Below are positions 1-9,729 of a stretch of DNA of 64,000 bases, in pieces. This stretch comes from Narthecium ossifragum (Eukaryota; Streptophyta; Magnoliopsida; Dioscoreales; Nartheciaceae): positions 12,417,397 to 12,481,396 of the forward strand of contig OY986973.1 in the NCBI GenBank assembly GCA_963920575.1, read 5' to 3'. How positions within the stretch are numbered: position 1 is the stretch's first letter; each line of letters opens with the position of its first letter. The notes below the pieces were generated by a model, which was not told the origin of the DNA, made no database searches, and saw nothing but the letters and a program-made list of their open reading frames with translations. A program made the position numbers and the translations under genes.

Positions 1-140
1 GTATTTATCATTAGTCTTTTATATTTAATTGAGTACTAGTTGATATTTGAGTTAGTAAGTTGAGTTGAGTCTGAAAGCCTTATTACTTGCTAATCAAGCA
101 AGGGGGTTTTTTAGTTGGAATAGGACTCTGTCAAGGTCTC

Positions 141-148
141 TATAAAAG
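141..148 (+). promoter_or_regulatory. TATA box of family A LTR
   Basis: TATAAAAG sits in the conserved context CTCTATAAAAGGACCTC found in nearly every family A and B LTR in the window. Its position marks the U3/R boundary of the LTR, with transcription expected about 30 bases downstream. Confidence 0.6.
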
Positions 149-1001
149 GACCTCAACAGTTTGTATGAGGATGAATGATAAAGAGAATTATTAAGAATAG
201 TTCATAGAATATCATAGGAGTAGAATATCATAGGAGTAAAGGTAATGTAGATTCCACCATAGATCCACCTTCTTCCCCGTCGGTCATCTTCTCCGTAGCT
301 GGCATCGCCTTCACCTTGATCTTCCTTCTCCACGTCACTTTCTCTCTCCGCCACGTCAGCGACCCCACTCCACGTTAGCGCCACGCCAGCTTCATCTCCC
401 TCCTCTCTTCCTCATGCTGGAACCCTAGCTTCACCGCCGTCCACTTCCATCCAGCTTCTCCGGCCGTCCCCGTCGCCGACCAAGGCCTCCATCCTCTTCC
501 CCCAAGCCCCACGACCTCGGTCAGCTTCTACACTTCCTCCGTCGTCCTCTCCGGCGTCTTCCCCTGCAACCGGACCTCCGTCCCCATCTCCGTCAACCCC
601 GTTCCGACCCCGATCTCACCAGACCCCTAGAAAACCCTCGCCACACTGCCTTAGCCCTTCCTCCGGTCTTCTCCGACGTCCTAAACCCCGCAGAACCCTC
701 CCCGTCGTCCCCGACGCCGGTCAACCCAAACCTGCCGCCATCGATCTCCAGATCCCCTCTATCCGGCATCCTTCCGGCCAATCCACTCTGGTGGATATCA
801 TCCCCATCAACCCACGAACCTTCCTGCCAAGGTCCCGACCGCCACCGACGTCCCTACGCCGGCGATCTACTCCAGCGACTCTCAGCCCTCGGATCCAGGC
901 CAGTTCAGCACAACCAAATTAGCTCATCCACCAAATCCGGATCCAGCCATTTAGCCCGATCCAACCCAGTCAACCTGATCCAGATCAACTCAGACTTGAC
1001 C

Positions 1002-1135
1002 CAGTCAAGTCCTATCCAATCAGGCTCAGCCAGATTTCAATTAGATAAGCCAGATTCGGTCAATTGGACAGTCAAGTCCTATCCAATCAGGCTCAGCCAG
1101 ATTTGAACTAGATAAGCCAGATTCGGTCAATTGGA
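1002..1135 (+). repeat. 67-bp tandem duplication inside family A LTR
   Basis: Two adjacent copies (1002-1068 and 1069-1135) start CAGTCAAGTCCTATCC and end GGTCAATTGGA. They differ at a few bases. Other family A LTRs in the window have a single copy, so the duplication is private to this LTR. Confidence 0.85.
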
Positions 1136-1220
1136 CTCAAATCAAGTCCGATCAGGCCAATTCTGATCGATAGGAGCAGTAGAGGGATACGAGAGGATTA
1201 CGAGTAGACCTATCATATCA

Positions 1221-2174
1221 GAGTATAATTACCACTGCACATAAAGTGTTCGTGTGTGAATCACATGATGTTCTAACTTCAAGTTATCACACATGCAATC
1301 AATGTATAGGCAATCCATATGAAAGCAACATTTATAATAAGCATAAAAATTTTCGCTCATATACAATTTCTAGCAACATGCTCAATTCAACACTATTAAA
1401 CCCACAAAGCAGCATGCATAAGGTCATGCATGCCTACACCCCCCAACCTGAAATTCACATTGTCCTCAATGTGTGCTAAGTATGGCAATAGAATAAAATA
1501 GGGTGCAGGTTTAAATTTGAAATAGAATAGATAAGAATTATAAATCGATATAGGAGCGAGTCTACTAGATAGAGTAAGCGAATATCTCTTCAAGGCTCCT
1601 CATGGTGGCCGAAATCTCCATCCCATTGATGGCTGGCCAAAATCTCCAACGAAAAACAGGGACTGCTCGATCACCTAAAAACAAAAGCAAAACAAACCAA
1701 AAACAAAAGCAAACATGCCAGCACACAATATAAAAATAATTCCAGCATTCTCAAGCATACAAGAAAGCAAATCGAGCAAACTAAACTACTATATATAAGA
1801 CAAGGATTTTTAACTGCGCCCTTGGCGATCGTGCCCTAGTAACTGCCATGACCTAAAGGGTTAACCTTAATAGTATTACCAAGGGTAATTCACCATGTGA
1901 ATCCAAGTGGCATATTACAAGTAGGAGAACTAGTTTTGCATTCTAACACCAATAAACAAGATAGCTGGATCTCTCAAACAGAAATATATGTCATCATTGT
2001 GCTCAAGTGTTAGTGACTCATTCAATGACCTATCAATAATGTCATCATGCTCGTGGTCAAGGATGGAAAGATCACAAACTCTGAAATAAATCCGTCGAAG
2101 TTTACAAGTATCTATCAAGGTCATGTTCTTCCTAACTATCCAAGGAGATGAAATAAACACAGGGAATATACCAC
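1221..2174 (-). mobile_element. Fragment of Athila-like/LARD internal region (part 1 of 3)
   Basis: Positions 1221-1480 match the 3' noncoding part of the complete Athila element near 16905-17100. Positions 1660-2174 match the LARD internal region near 30040-30600. The piece resumes at 4095 after a Tekay-like solo LTR and again at 5463 after a family A solo LTR, so the three parts are one old minus-strand insertion. Its 3' end is lost at the family A LTR ending at 1220. Confidence 0.8.
1930..2160 (-). pseudogene. C-terminal remnant of the LARD internal ORF
   Basis: The minus-strand reading is clearly related to the C-terminal part of the 437-codon LARD ORF at 30161-31474. Both have a KxMTL segment, an RIYFR segment, a run of acidic residues with HDD/NDD, and the shared stretch CLRD.AILFIGV. 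No known domain is recognised. The frame is cut upstream by the solo LTR inserted at 2175. Function is unknown; the similarity shows that this frame is a shared component of this group of elements. Confidence 0.7.
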
Positions 2175-4094
2175 TGTTGACATCAATTTTGGCTAGACCA
2201 AAAGGTCGCAGTGCCCATGGTTTGTTTGAGCCAAAACAACATCAGATAAGCTCAAGTAAGCCTAAAACATATTTAAAATGCCCGATAAATGCTTGTCCTA
2301 ATTTTGAGGGCATCAAGGGGCATTTGGGTAATTTCACCCGCCCAAAGACGTATTGGGAATTTGGGCCAAAATACATGCCTGGACTTCCTATTACATTCTA
2401 CAACAACCTTGCATGGCTTTGACGGCACCCTAAATAAGCCATATAGACGCAGGGGTATTCTAGTAATTTTACTGTAACATCTAGCCCCCAAGGGTATCTT
2501 GGTCAATTCACACCCTCAGGGTACAATTGTCTGAAATCTGACCATTTCACCCTCCAAAATATTTCGGTCCAACATATATTTTGGTAAAATTCCTGTAAAT
2601 ATTCAGAATTCAAATAAATATTCTGTACGGGAGTAAATATTCACAGATGATTTATTAAAGCTGGACAAATATTCAAACAATAATGGGCATGAGAAAAATA
2701 TTCAAATCATGATAAATTTAAAATGCCAACATCACTTTCGAACTTCAAAAGAACAATCCGCCAAAACAAAAAATCACCAAATCTCCAATTGGGCTACATG
2801 GTTGGTCGTCCTTATACGTCCATACCATATATATAAAAAATAATATATATAAAACCAGCATCACCCGTCCATACCCTATAAAAAAATTATAATAAAATCA
2901 GCATCCCTTTGATTAGGGACCATAATCCCGTTGTAGCTATCCTTATATAGAAGGATCAGCATTCTCTAAATGCGATTAGCACCCTTTGATTAAGGGATCC
3001 ATGATCCCATTCCATGTGAGGACATACGCCTCTGGTGCCTATAAATAGAGGAGTATGGGGTGGGTTGAAGAAGGGTGGAAGAATGCCGAGAGGCTGCGCA
3101 AGACTGGTGGAATAACGCGTTGAAGGCCGGCGGAAGAAGCAGTGAAAGCTGGTTGAAGACGGTGGAAGGCCAGAGGAAGACGACGAGTTCTTGCCAAGAC
3201 GTTCACGTCGGAGAAAGAGAACTCGGAGGCTTGAAGACGAAGAGGTCCTGGTGACGCTCCAACGTTGCGCACCACCGAACGACGCCGATCCCGCCAACGC
3301 AGCCGGAACCCATCGAGACGCTCGCGTCTTTGGGTTGCCGCTGTAAGAAGCTCGTTGATCCCGCGGCTCAAGCCCCACTCCTCTGCTCGCGCACGGCCCA
3401 GACCTCCAGCAAAGCTGCTCCAGCCTGCTTCCTCGCCAGCGACGGAGATCGGGCCAAGGCTCTCTCTCTCGGCGGCTTCGAAGACAAAGCTTCCCCCTTT
3501 TTTCCCCTGTTCCAGCCGATCCTTCTCCATCTCCCCAGCTGTCCAGCGACGCAAGGATATAAACCCACTCCGAAGAAGGATGTCTGCCATCTTCTTCCCA
3601 AGGTCGTCCCGGCGACAAAGGTTTTAGCTCCCAGTCGCTCGCCACTCATCCTCTGTTCCAGCCGGTGCATCCTCCGTTCCAGCCGGTGCATCCCTCAGTT
3701 CCAGCTTAAGCTTCTCCAAGCCGACTTCATTGCCGTCCTCCCACGACAACGGAGGTCGGATCCCGTTGGACGGCGACAACTCTCCCAAGCCCAGCGGACT
3801 TGGAAGCCCCGACGGCAAGGATGGCGTGCATGGCAATGAAGGTGGCGGTTTAAGACTACACGTCACTTATTTTCTTTTCATCTTTCTTCTTTTGTTATAA
3901 AAAATGCTTATTCCGTTGGATCTAGAATCGGAGGTGTTCCCTACGGGGATGTAAATGATGGATCTGCCAACTTGGCGATCGGCAAATCCAGGGGTGTGGT
4001 GCCTGCAATTTCTTGAAATGAAATTAAAATATGATTTGCTCGAAAATAAAATATAAATCTCATCCCCGCGAGATGGACGTTATATCCACGAACA
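2175..4094 (+). mobile_element. Solo LTR, Ty3/Gypsy Tekay/Del-like (tentative lineage)
   Basis: The sequence starts TGTTGACATC and ends CACGAACA. It is flanked by the 5-bp duplication ACCAC (2170-2174 and 4095-4099). The LARD homology resumes in register right after the second copy, which fixes both ends. Inside are an AT-rich first half with 'gggcatttgggtaatttcaccc'-type sequence typical of Del/Tekay LTRs, a TATA box at 3040-3047, and a GC-rich leader. Long ORFs on both strands in 2956-3866 have no recognisable domain and are treated as chance readings of the GC-rich leader. Confidence 0.75.
3040..3047 (+). promoter_or_regulatory. TATA box of Tekay-like solo LTR
   Basis: TATAAATA in the context GCCTATAAATAGAGG is a strong plant core promoter match. 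It lies about 865 bases into the LTR, consistent with the U3/R boundary of a plus-strand LTR. Confidence 0.6.
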
Positions 4095-4205
4095 ACCACG
4101 TGGCTTAGAAGCAATGAATTGAAGTTCAGCCGATGGAGGTTCAACGAATACATGGTCGTGGTGGTCTTGGTAGTCGTCCGGATCTTCCTCGCTGCTAACC
4201 AGCCC
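4095..4205 (-). mobile_element. LARD internal fragment (part 2 of 3)
   Basis: This matches LARD 30596-30670 in register (CGTGGC, GGAGGTTC, CGAATA blocks). It begins with the ACCAC duplication of the Tekay-like LTR and ends with AGCCC, the duplication of the next insertion at 4206. Confidence 0.7.
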
Positions 4206-5462
4206 TGATACGAGTGGTCTACTCGTAATCCTCTCGTATCGGGTCTCTACTGCTCCAATCGATCAGAATCGGCCTGATCGGACTTGATTTGAGTCCAATT
4301 AGCTGATTAGGCTAGCGGGATCGGATCTAGCCTGAGCTGGATCGGATCTGGCTGAGCATGATTGGATGGGACTTGACTGGGTCAAGTTTGAATTGATCTG
4401 GATCAGGTTGACCAGGTTCAATTGGCTGGATGTGGCTGAGTCAGTTGGTTGGACTGAACCAGCCTGGATCCGAGGGCTGAGAGTCGCCGGAGTGGATCGC
4501 CGGCGTAGGGGCGGCGGTGGCGGTCGGGATCTTGTCAGGAAAGGTCGTTGGACGGTGGGGAAGTGATCCATTGTCTCGGATCTGGGAGATGGGTGGCGGA
4601 TCGGACGGATCTGGGAGGTCGACGGCGGGTTTAGAGGAGGCCGGCGTCGGGGACGACGACGGGGAGCTCGGCGGGGCTTGGGACGGTTGGGATCGTGTGT
4701 AGGAAGGTCGGCGAGGGTTTAGGGTGGTTTTGGGGGTTAGATCGGGGACGGTCGCGGAAGGGCCGGCGAAGCTCGGGAGGTGGGGTTGCCGAGGAAGACG
4801 CCGGAGGAGATGATGCAGGCGATGGAGGGGTTGGTCGGAGTCGTGGGAGAGAGGGGAAGATGTTGGCGGTCTTGGATGGCAGCGAGGATGGCTGGAGAGG
4901 CGGGACGGCGGTGAGGCTAGGGTTAGGGCACGGGAGAGAGAGGAAGGAGATGATGAACAGTGGCGCTGACGTGGCACTGACGTGGAGGAGAGAGAAAGTT
5001 ACGGGGAGAGAGAAATATCGGTAGAGGCGGTGCCGGCTGCGGAGAAGATGACCGACGAGGAAGAAGGTGGATCAATTGTGGATTTCGGGTGGAAACTACA
5101 TTACCTCTACTCCTATGATATTCTATCAACTATTCTTTATCATTCATCTCTTGCATAAGCTAATACAAACTAATGAGGTCCTTTTATAGAGACCTTGACA
5201 GAGTCCTAATCCAACTAAAAAACCCCATTGCTTAATTAGCGAGTAATAAGACTTTCAAACTCAACTCAACTTCCTAACTCAAAGGGACTCTTAATTAATT
5301 CCTAACAATCAAATATCAACTAGGACTCAATAATAATAAATCCTAATCAAATAGTCTAGTTTGAACTAGGTAAGACCAAGTCAAACTAGGAAAGAGTCTG
5401 AACCAGTTTGGTTCCTCTTCTGGGTTCGGATCCAGTTGGTCGAGTCGGATCGACTCGTATCA
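4206..5462 (-). mobile_element. Solo LTR of family A, minus strand
   Basis: Reads TGATACGAGTGG... to ...GACTCGTATCA, the reverse of the family A LTR. It has a perfect 5-bp target-site duplication AGCCC (4201-4205, 5463-5467). The reverse TATA box (CTTTTATA) lies near 5180. No internal region remains, so it is a solo LTR made by LTR-LTR recombination. ORFs such as 4441-4977 lie within the LTR and are not considered genes. Confidence 0.92.
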
Positions 5463-5557
5463 AGCCCGTACTGGAGTACCTCGTCTTCTTCCAATTGATG
5501 TGTCCATCCGAGTTCGTGCACGCTGAATGATGTGATTACTTCGCATAGTTGGCGTGC

Positions 5558-6010
5558 CTATTCCTCGTCCTTCATATGTAACTGCAAAATGAAAAAGTCA
5601 AAATTAGGCTTGGTTTTAGCCTCCTTAAGTAAGTCCAAATTCTCTGCGACAGAATGTTGAGCAGAAACATGTGCATCTTCAGCATCAGAGGCATGAACAT
5701 GTGCATTACTAACATTGGAATCATGAGCATATGCATAGTGAATGTTAGTGTCATGAACATGCGTATGAGCGCTAAAGTCATGAGCATATGCATCATCAAC
5801 ATGAACATCTTGAGTATGTGCACCATAAGCATTAAAATCATGGATGTATGCATCAGAAGCACTAAAGTCATTGACACATGCATCATACGTGTTAGGCTCA
5901 TCAACATGCACATCATGTGAAGTAGCAATATAACTACCATGCACATAATCATCATAAGCACTAGGATAAGAGTAGAAAGGCTCATTGTGTTGCAGATAGT
6001 TGTTGGACAT
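5558..6010 (-). CDS. Repeat-rich ORF of LARD-like fragment (unknown function)
   Basis: A 150-codon frame composed largely of degenerate repeats about 7-9 residues long with the pattern (S/N/V)xxDA(Y/H)xHD, rich in Asp, His, Ala and Tyr. It has no catalytic motif, signal peptide or membrane segment. The frame is open further upstream than the first ATG, to about 6100, where a frameshift separates it from a gag-like stretch. I infer that it is the 3' part of a gag-derived protein of a non-autonomous element. The similar Asp/Tyr-rich repeats of the LARD ORF at 30161-31474 support this. Confidence 0.4.
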   Translation of the reverse strand: MSNNYLQHNEPFYSYPSAYDDYVHGSYIATSHDVHVDEPNTYDACVNDFSASDAYIHDFNAYGAHTQDVHVDDAYAHDFSAHTHVHDTNIHYAYAHDSNVSNAHVHASDAEDAHVSAQHSVAENLDLLKEAKTKPNFDFFILQLHMKDEE

Positions 6011-6099
6011 TAAGACGACATTGGGATGCTTGTAGGATTTGGCATCGATATAACCATGATAATCATCCCAACGCCCCGGAACCGTCAGTGTATATAAGT

Positions 6100-6235
6100 C
6101 GTCTCCACGAGCTCATTCAAGTGCTTCATAGCTTCATCTGGATCAATCTGCAAAAACTCACCCTTGCATCTTGTTTCAAAAATTTGACGTTCATGCTCAG
6201 TTAATCCATAATAAAAATAGCTAACTAAACGCCAA
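6100..6235 (-). pseudogene. gag-like fragment
   Basis: Reverse-strand translation gives a FYYGL...HERQIFET...GEFL...DPDEAMKHLNEL pattern. It resembles the stretch after the core of plant Athila-type gag proteins (YxGL..., GEF, DPEEA...). It is interrupted by a frameshift near 6103, before the repeat-rich frame downstream. This is by-eye family recognition only. Confidence 0.5.
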
Positions 6236-6244
6236 CTAGCATAA

Positions 6245-6598
6245 TGATACGAGTCGATCCGACTCGACCAACTAGACCTGAACCCAAAAGAGGAACCGAA
6301 CTGGTTCAGCCTCTTTCCTAGTTTGACTTGGACTTCCCTAGTTCAAACTAAAGTATTTAACTAGGATTTATCATTAGTCTTTTATATTTAATTGAGTCCT
6401 AGTTAATATTTGATTGTTAGGAATTAATTAAGAGTCCATTTGAGTTAGAAAGTTGAGTTGAGTTTGAAAGCCTTATTACTTGCTAATTAAGCAAGGGGTT
6501 TTTTAGTTGGATTAGGACTCTGTCAAGGTAAGCAAGGGGGTTTTTTAGTTGGATTAGGACTCTGTCAAGGTAAGCAAGGGGGTTTTTTAGTTGGATTA
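6245..6598 (+). mobile_element. Family A LTR, 5' part (interrupted)
   Basis: Starts TGATACGAGTCGATCCG and follows the family A LTR up to the region before the TATA box. It is then broken by a family B solo LTR at 6599. It resumes at 7487 and ends abruptly at 7972, where a family B element begins. Confidence 0.88.
6488..6598 (+). repeat. Triplicated 42-bp unit upstream of the LTR TATA box
   Basis: The units at 6488-6528, 6529-6570 and 6571-6598 each carry TAAGCAAGGGG, a T6 run, AGTTGGATTAGGACTC and TGTCAAGG. The third is split by the family B insertion and finishes after 7482. Other family A LTRs have one unit. The last unit runs straight into CTCTATAAAAGG. Confidence 0.88.
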
Positions 6599-7481
6599 TG
6601 ATACGAGGTCGAACCGAGCCATTCCAAGAAGGGACCCACGTCCTTGCTTGGATGGGCCCACGCCAAGGAGTTGGCTGCACCCAAGTCCCTTTGGGCGTTC
6701 TAAGCTCAGCCGACCAAAGGAATCCTATTCCTAGCTGGTTTGATTACTTAGATGATTTTCTAATTAGTAGTTATCTTGATTGAGTCAGTTTCCTAGTTTG
6801 AGTTCAGTTTATGATTTGCTTTATTAGTTCCTATTAAGAGTCCTAGTAATCAGAAAGTTTGAGTTATGATTGAGTCATAGTAGGAAAGTATGGTTACTTG
6901 CTGATTAAAGCAAGGTAGTTCTCTAGTTGTAGTAGAACTCTCTTGAGGCCTCTATAAAAGGACCTCCATAGCTTGTAATTATGCATGGACGAATTTATGA
7001 GAGTTATTATTTAGTAGAGATAAATCGTAGGAGTAGAAGTAATATGGAGTAGCTGTAACTTAGTTTCCTCATAATCCACCAGCCACCTTCATCTCTCTCT
7101 ACAGCCGGTCCTCCTCCATCACCGGTCTCCTTCTCCGCTGTCGTCCACTCCTTCGCCACTATCATCACCGCTGCTACCAACCACCTCCGCCGTCCAACCC
7201 CAAGTCCCCGGCGTCCCCTTGGCTACCGTGCGTCCCTCCACCACGTTCTCCAAGGCTTGGATCTCCAAGAGAAGCCAGCCAACCATTGAGGAAGCTGCAA
7301 GGTAATCCTCTTCCTCATCCGTCTCTCTCCTCCGGTTTTCAGCCTTCCTTGTTGAATACCTAGGGTGCTTCTCCTAAAACCCTAAAGGTATATCTCAACC
7401 TAGCCATAGCTTTGGCTAAGGAGGAGCCGAGACTAGGCAAGAGACCCGGTACGAAAGCCCTAGCGAAGGTGCATCGTATCA
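6599..7481 (+). mobile_element. Solo LTR of family B
   Basis: Starts TGATACGAGGTCGAACC and ends GTGCATCGTATCA. The 5-bp duplication GATTA flanks it (6594-6598, 7482-7486). It contains the promoter CTCTATAAAAGGACCTCC near 6950-6966 and the block AAACCCTAAAGGTAT near the end. No internal sequence remains. Confidence 0.93.
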
Positions 7482-7486
7482 GATTA

Positions 7487-7972
7487 GGACTCTGTCAAGG
7501 TCTCTATAAAAGGACATCAGTAGTTTGTATGATAGAGGAGGAATGAAGAAGAGAATTATGATTAGTTAAGAATAGTTGATAGAATATTATAGGAGTATAA
7601 TATCATAGGAGTATAATATCATAGGAATAGAGGTAATGTAGATTCCACCAGATATCCACAATCGATCCACCTTCTTCCCCGTCGGTCATCTTCTCCGCAG
7701 CCGGCACCACCTCCACCGGTATTTCTCTCTCCCCGCCACTTTCTCTCTCCTCCACATCAGCGCCACGTTACCACTCTCTCTCCTCGTCACCTGCAACCTC
7801 AGCATCATCTTCTTCGTCTCTCCTCACGCCCAAACCCTAGCTTCACCGCCGGCATCCTTCCCGTACCTTCTCCGGCCACCCCCGTCGCCACCTAAACCCG
7901 CTATCCTCTTCCCCTAAGCCCCACGACCCCGGCCATATCATTCCCGTCGGTCTTCACCGTCACTGGTGATCT
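7487..7972 (+). mobile_element. Family A LTR, continuation
   Basis: Resumes in register after the family B solo LTR with CTCTATAAAAGGACATC and the CT/CCG-rich half of the LTR. It stops at 7972 inside the LTR, where a minus-strand family B element begins. The remaining LTR end is not found next to it. Confidence 0.8.
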
Positions 7973-8936
7973 TGATACGATGCTCCTTCTCTAGGGCTTT
8001 CGTATCTGGTCTCTTGCCTAGTCTCGTCTCCTCCTTAGCCAAAGCTATGGCTAGGTCGAGATATACCTTTAGGGTTTTAGGAGAAGCACCCTAAGTATTC
8101 GACAAGGCTGAAGACCGGAGGAGGGAGATGGATGAGGGAGAGGATTACCTCGCAGCTTCCTCAATGGTTGGCTGGCTTCTCTTGGAGATCCAAGCCTTGG
8201 AGAATGTGGTGGAGGAGGGAGGCACGACAGCCAAAGGGACGCGGGGGACTTGGGGTTGGACGGCGAAGGTGGCTGGTAACGGCGGTGATGATAGTGGCCG
8301 GCTGGTGGAGAAGAATCCGGCTGTAGAGAGAGAAGGGTGAAGGTGGCTGGTGGTTTGTGGAATAAGGGTTACAGCTACTTCTATATTACTTCTACTCCTA
8401 GGATTTATCTCTACTAAATAACAACTCTCATAAATTCGTCCATGCATAAAAACACTAATACAAGCTATAGAGGTCCTTTTATAGAGGCCTCAAGAGAGTT
8501 CTATTCCAACCTGAATACCTTCTTGCTTGAACAGCAAGTAAACAGACTCTTACTAATTCAACACAAACTGACTCCTAATAACCAGTAATGAACTAGGTAA
8601 GCAAGTGACTTGACTCAACCAAAACTGAGACTCAATAGAAACTAGCTAACCACAAACTGAACTCAAACTAGGAAATCAACTAGTAAAGCAATTAAGACTC
8701 AACTAAGGAAATAACCAAGGCCGGCTTGGCTAACCCACCTCATGGGTCATGGGTCCATCATGGGTCCACCCATGCTTGAGCTTGGTCTTGGAACTAGTTC
8801 AGCTCTGATTTGGCTCTAAGGCTAGCTTGGCTCAACCTGCTCCAAAGGACCTGGTTGCAGCCAGCTCCTTGGTGATGGCCTGCCCAAGCAAGGACATGGG
8901 TCCCTTCTTAGATTAGCTCAGTTGGTCCTCGTATCA
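7973..8936 (-). mobile_element. 3' LTR of minus-strand family B element
   Basis: Reads TGATACGATGCTCC... to ...GGTCCTCGTATCA, the reverse of the family B LTR. The reverse TATA box is at 8476-8483. The polypurine tract of the element adjoins it at 8937. It is the LTR partner of the truncated LTR at 11533-12349. Confidence 0.9.
8476..8483 (-). promoter_or_regulatory. TATA box of family B LTR
   Basis: CTTTTATA on the plus strand is TATAAAAG on the minus strand, in the conserved context GAGGTCCTTTTATAGAGGCC. Confidence 0.55.
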
Positions 8937-9659
8937 TCCCCTCCCCTTCGAAATTGGCCTTGTCCTCAAGGGCTGAATTTGCTGAGGGAAAAAGCTCTGC
9001 TCCTGTCGAACCCGAGTGACCTGGCTGGACCACAACTGTAGCTGTGGGCTCGGAGGTGAAAATCCTGGTCGCGCCCATGGTGGATCCGGTGGTAATGGGG
9101 CCACTGAATCATGAGGCCATGCAGCTGGTCTGGAAGAAGGGAATTGAAGCGCCGGGGTATCTGGGGGTCGCTGGAACTCCAAGAAGTAAAGGACGGCTGT
9201 AGATCGGTGGCTGTGCATGTGACTATGCATAGTCATCATCTGTCGTCCGGGGTCGAAGACTAGATCAACTCGAATTGAGTCCTCCCAATGTGAAAGTAGA
9301 CTTAATATAGCAGCTAGATACGGTGGAGAACAGTTGAGCTTGGGGCTCTCTCTGCTTTGCTCCAAAGGGATCATCACAGCTCTAGCTTCAACATCAATCC
9401 TCACGGTCAGAATCGACAAAGTCGTTCTGAAACTTCGAGTGGTGGATGGATGCTGGGCGATGCTCTTGGATCTGATTCGTTGGAAGATGGCAACCGAATA
9501 AGGAGGGTAGCTCCTTGGATCGCTCAGATCAGTTGGGGGATGCATGATCAACTGAAGATGCGTAGGGAACATCTGGATCTGATCTGGTGGAAGTCTGAAA
9601 TCAAGCTTGATCAAGTCGGATTGGCTGAGCTTGATTGGACTTGCTGGGGTTTGGATCAT
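8934..9659 (-). CDS. Conserved unknown ORF of family B elements, C-terminal part
   Basis: A 241-codon frame recurs in the other family B copies at 37451-37756 and 45498-46364. Shared segments include SYPxYS.AIF, ILSLL.HWED, RVDLVFD.G, RSTA...YFLEFQ and PP.PPW.RP.FSPPS. No known retroelement domain is recognised. In this copy the stop codon is the TGA that opens the 3' LTR. Related but different sequence is found in the family A frame at 49549-50520. The function is unknown; conservation of the frame among copies argues that it was once translated. Confidence 0.5.
   Translation of the reverse strand: MIQTPASPIKLSQSDLIKLDFRLPPDQIQMFPTHLQLIMHPPTDLSDPRSYPPYSVAIFQRIRSKSIAQHPSTTRSFRTTLSILTVRIDVEARAVMIPLEQSRESPKLNCSPPYLAAILSLLSHWEDSIRVDLVFDPGRQMMTMHSHMHSHRSTAVLYFLEFQRPPDTPALQFPSSRPAAWPHDSVAPLPPDPPWARPGFSPPSPQLQLWSSQVTRVRQEQSFFPQQIQPLRTRPISKGRG
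8937..8950 (-). other. Polypurine tract, family B
   Basis: TCCCCTCCCCTTCG on the plus strand gives a purine run directly before the TGATACGAGG end of the 3' LTR on the minus strand. This is the normal place for the plus-strand primer of reverse transcription. Confidence 0.75.
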
Positions 9660-9729
9660 ATCTGACTTGGTCGAATTTGACTGAATCCAATTGAGCTTGA
9701 CTTAGCTTGAACTGGACTGGATCTGGGCT

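Larger units (their letters stand above)
1..1220 (+). mobile_element. Family A LTR, 5' end cut by window edge
   Basis: The sequence matches the body of the other family A LTRs, for example 50444-51768. It has the TATA box at 141-148, the CT-rich stretch with many CCG/TCC triplets, the CAACCTGATCC/TCAAGTCC block and the terminal run GATACGAGAGGATTACGAG. The end reads TATCATATCA instead of CTCGTATCA. No primer site follows, so this is a 3' LTR or a solo LTR. It abuts a LARD fragment at 1221. The missing left end prevents a target-site check. ORFs inside it are by-products of GC-rich sequence. Confidence 0.8.
5468..6244 (-). mobile_element. LARD-like internal fragment (part 3 of 3)
   Basis: This continues the minus-strand insertion after the family A solo LTR. 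In sense order it holds a gag-like stretch (about 6235-6100) and then a repeat-rich frame (6010-5558). It is cut at 6245 by another family A LTR, so its 5' LTR is absent from this place. Confidence 0.6.

Noticed and set aside
2956..3866. Overlapping ORFs of 100-230 codons on both strands
   Set aside because: They lie in the GC-rich leader of a solo LTR bounded by a target duplication, show no domain, and overlap each other in several frames.
4441..4977. 178-codon Pro/Ser-rich ORF on the minus strand
   Set aside because: It is inside a family A solo LTR. Similar frames appear in other family A LTRs only as by-products of CCG/TCC-rich sequence and are not in a conserved register.
4206..5462. 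TGATACGAG...CTCGTATCA ends considered as terminal inverted repeats of a DNA transposon
   Set aside because: Other copies have a primer site and purine tract next to these ends, and the 5-bp duplications fit LTR retrotransposons.
7302..7344. Possible intron (GTAATCC...TTTTCAG) in family B LTRs, also near 37265 and 45463
   Set aside because: The interval is about 41 bases, shorter than usual plant introns, and no conserved coding frame crosses it.
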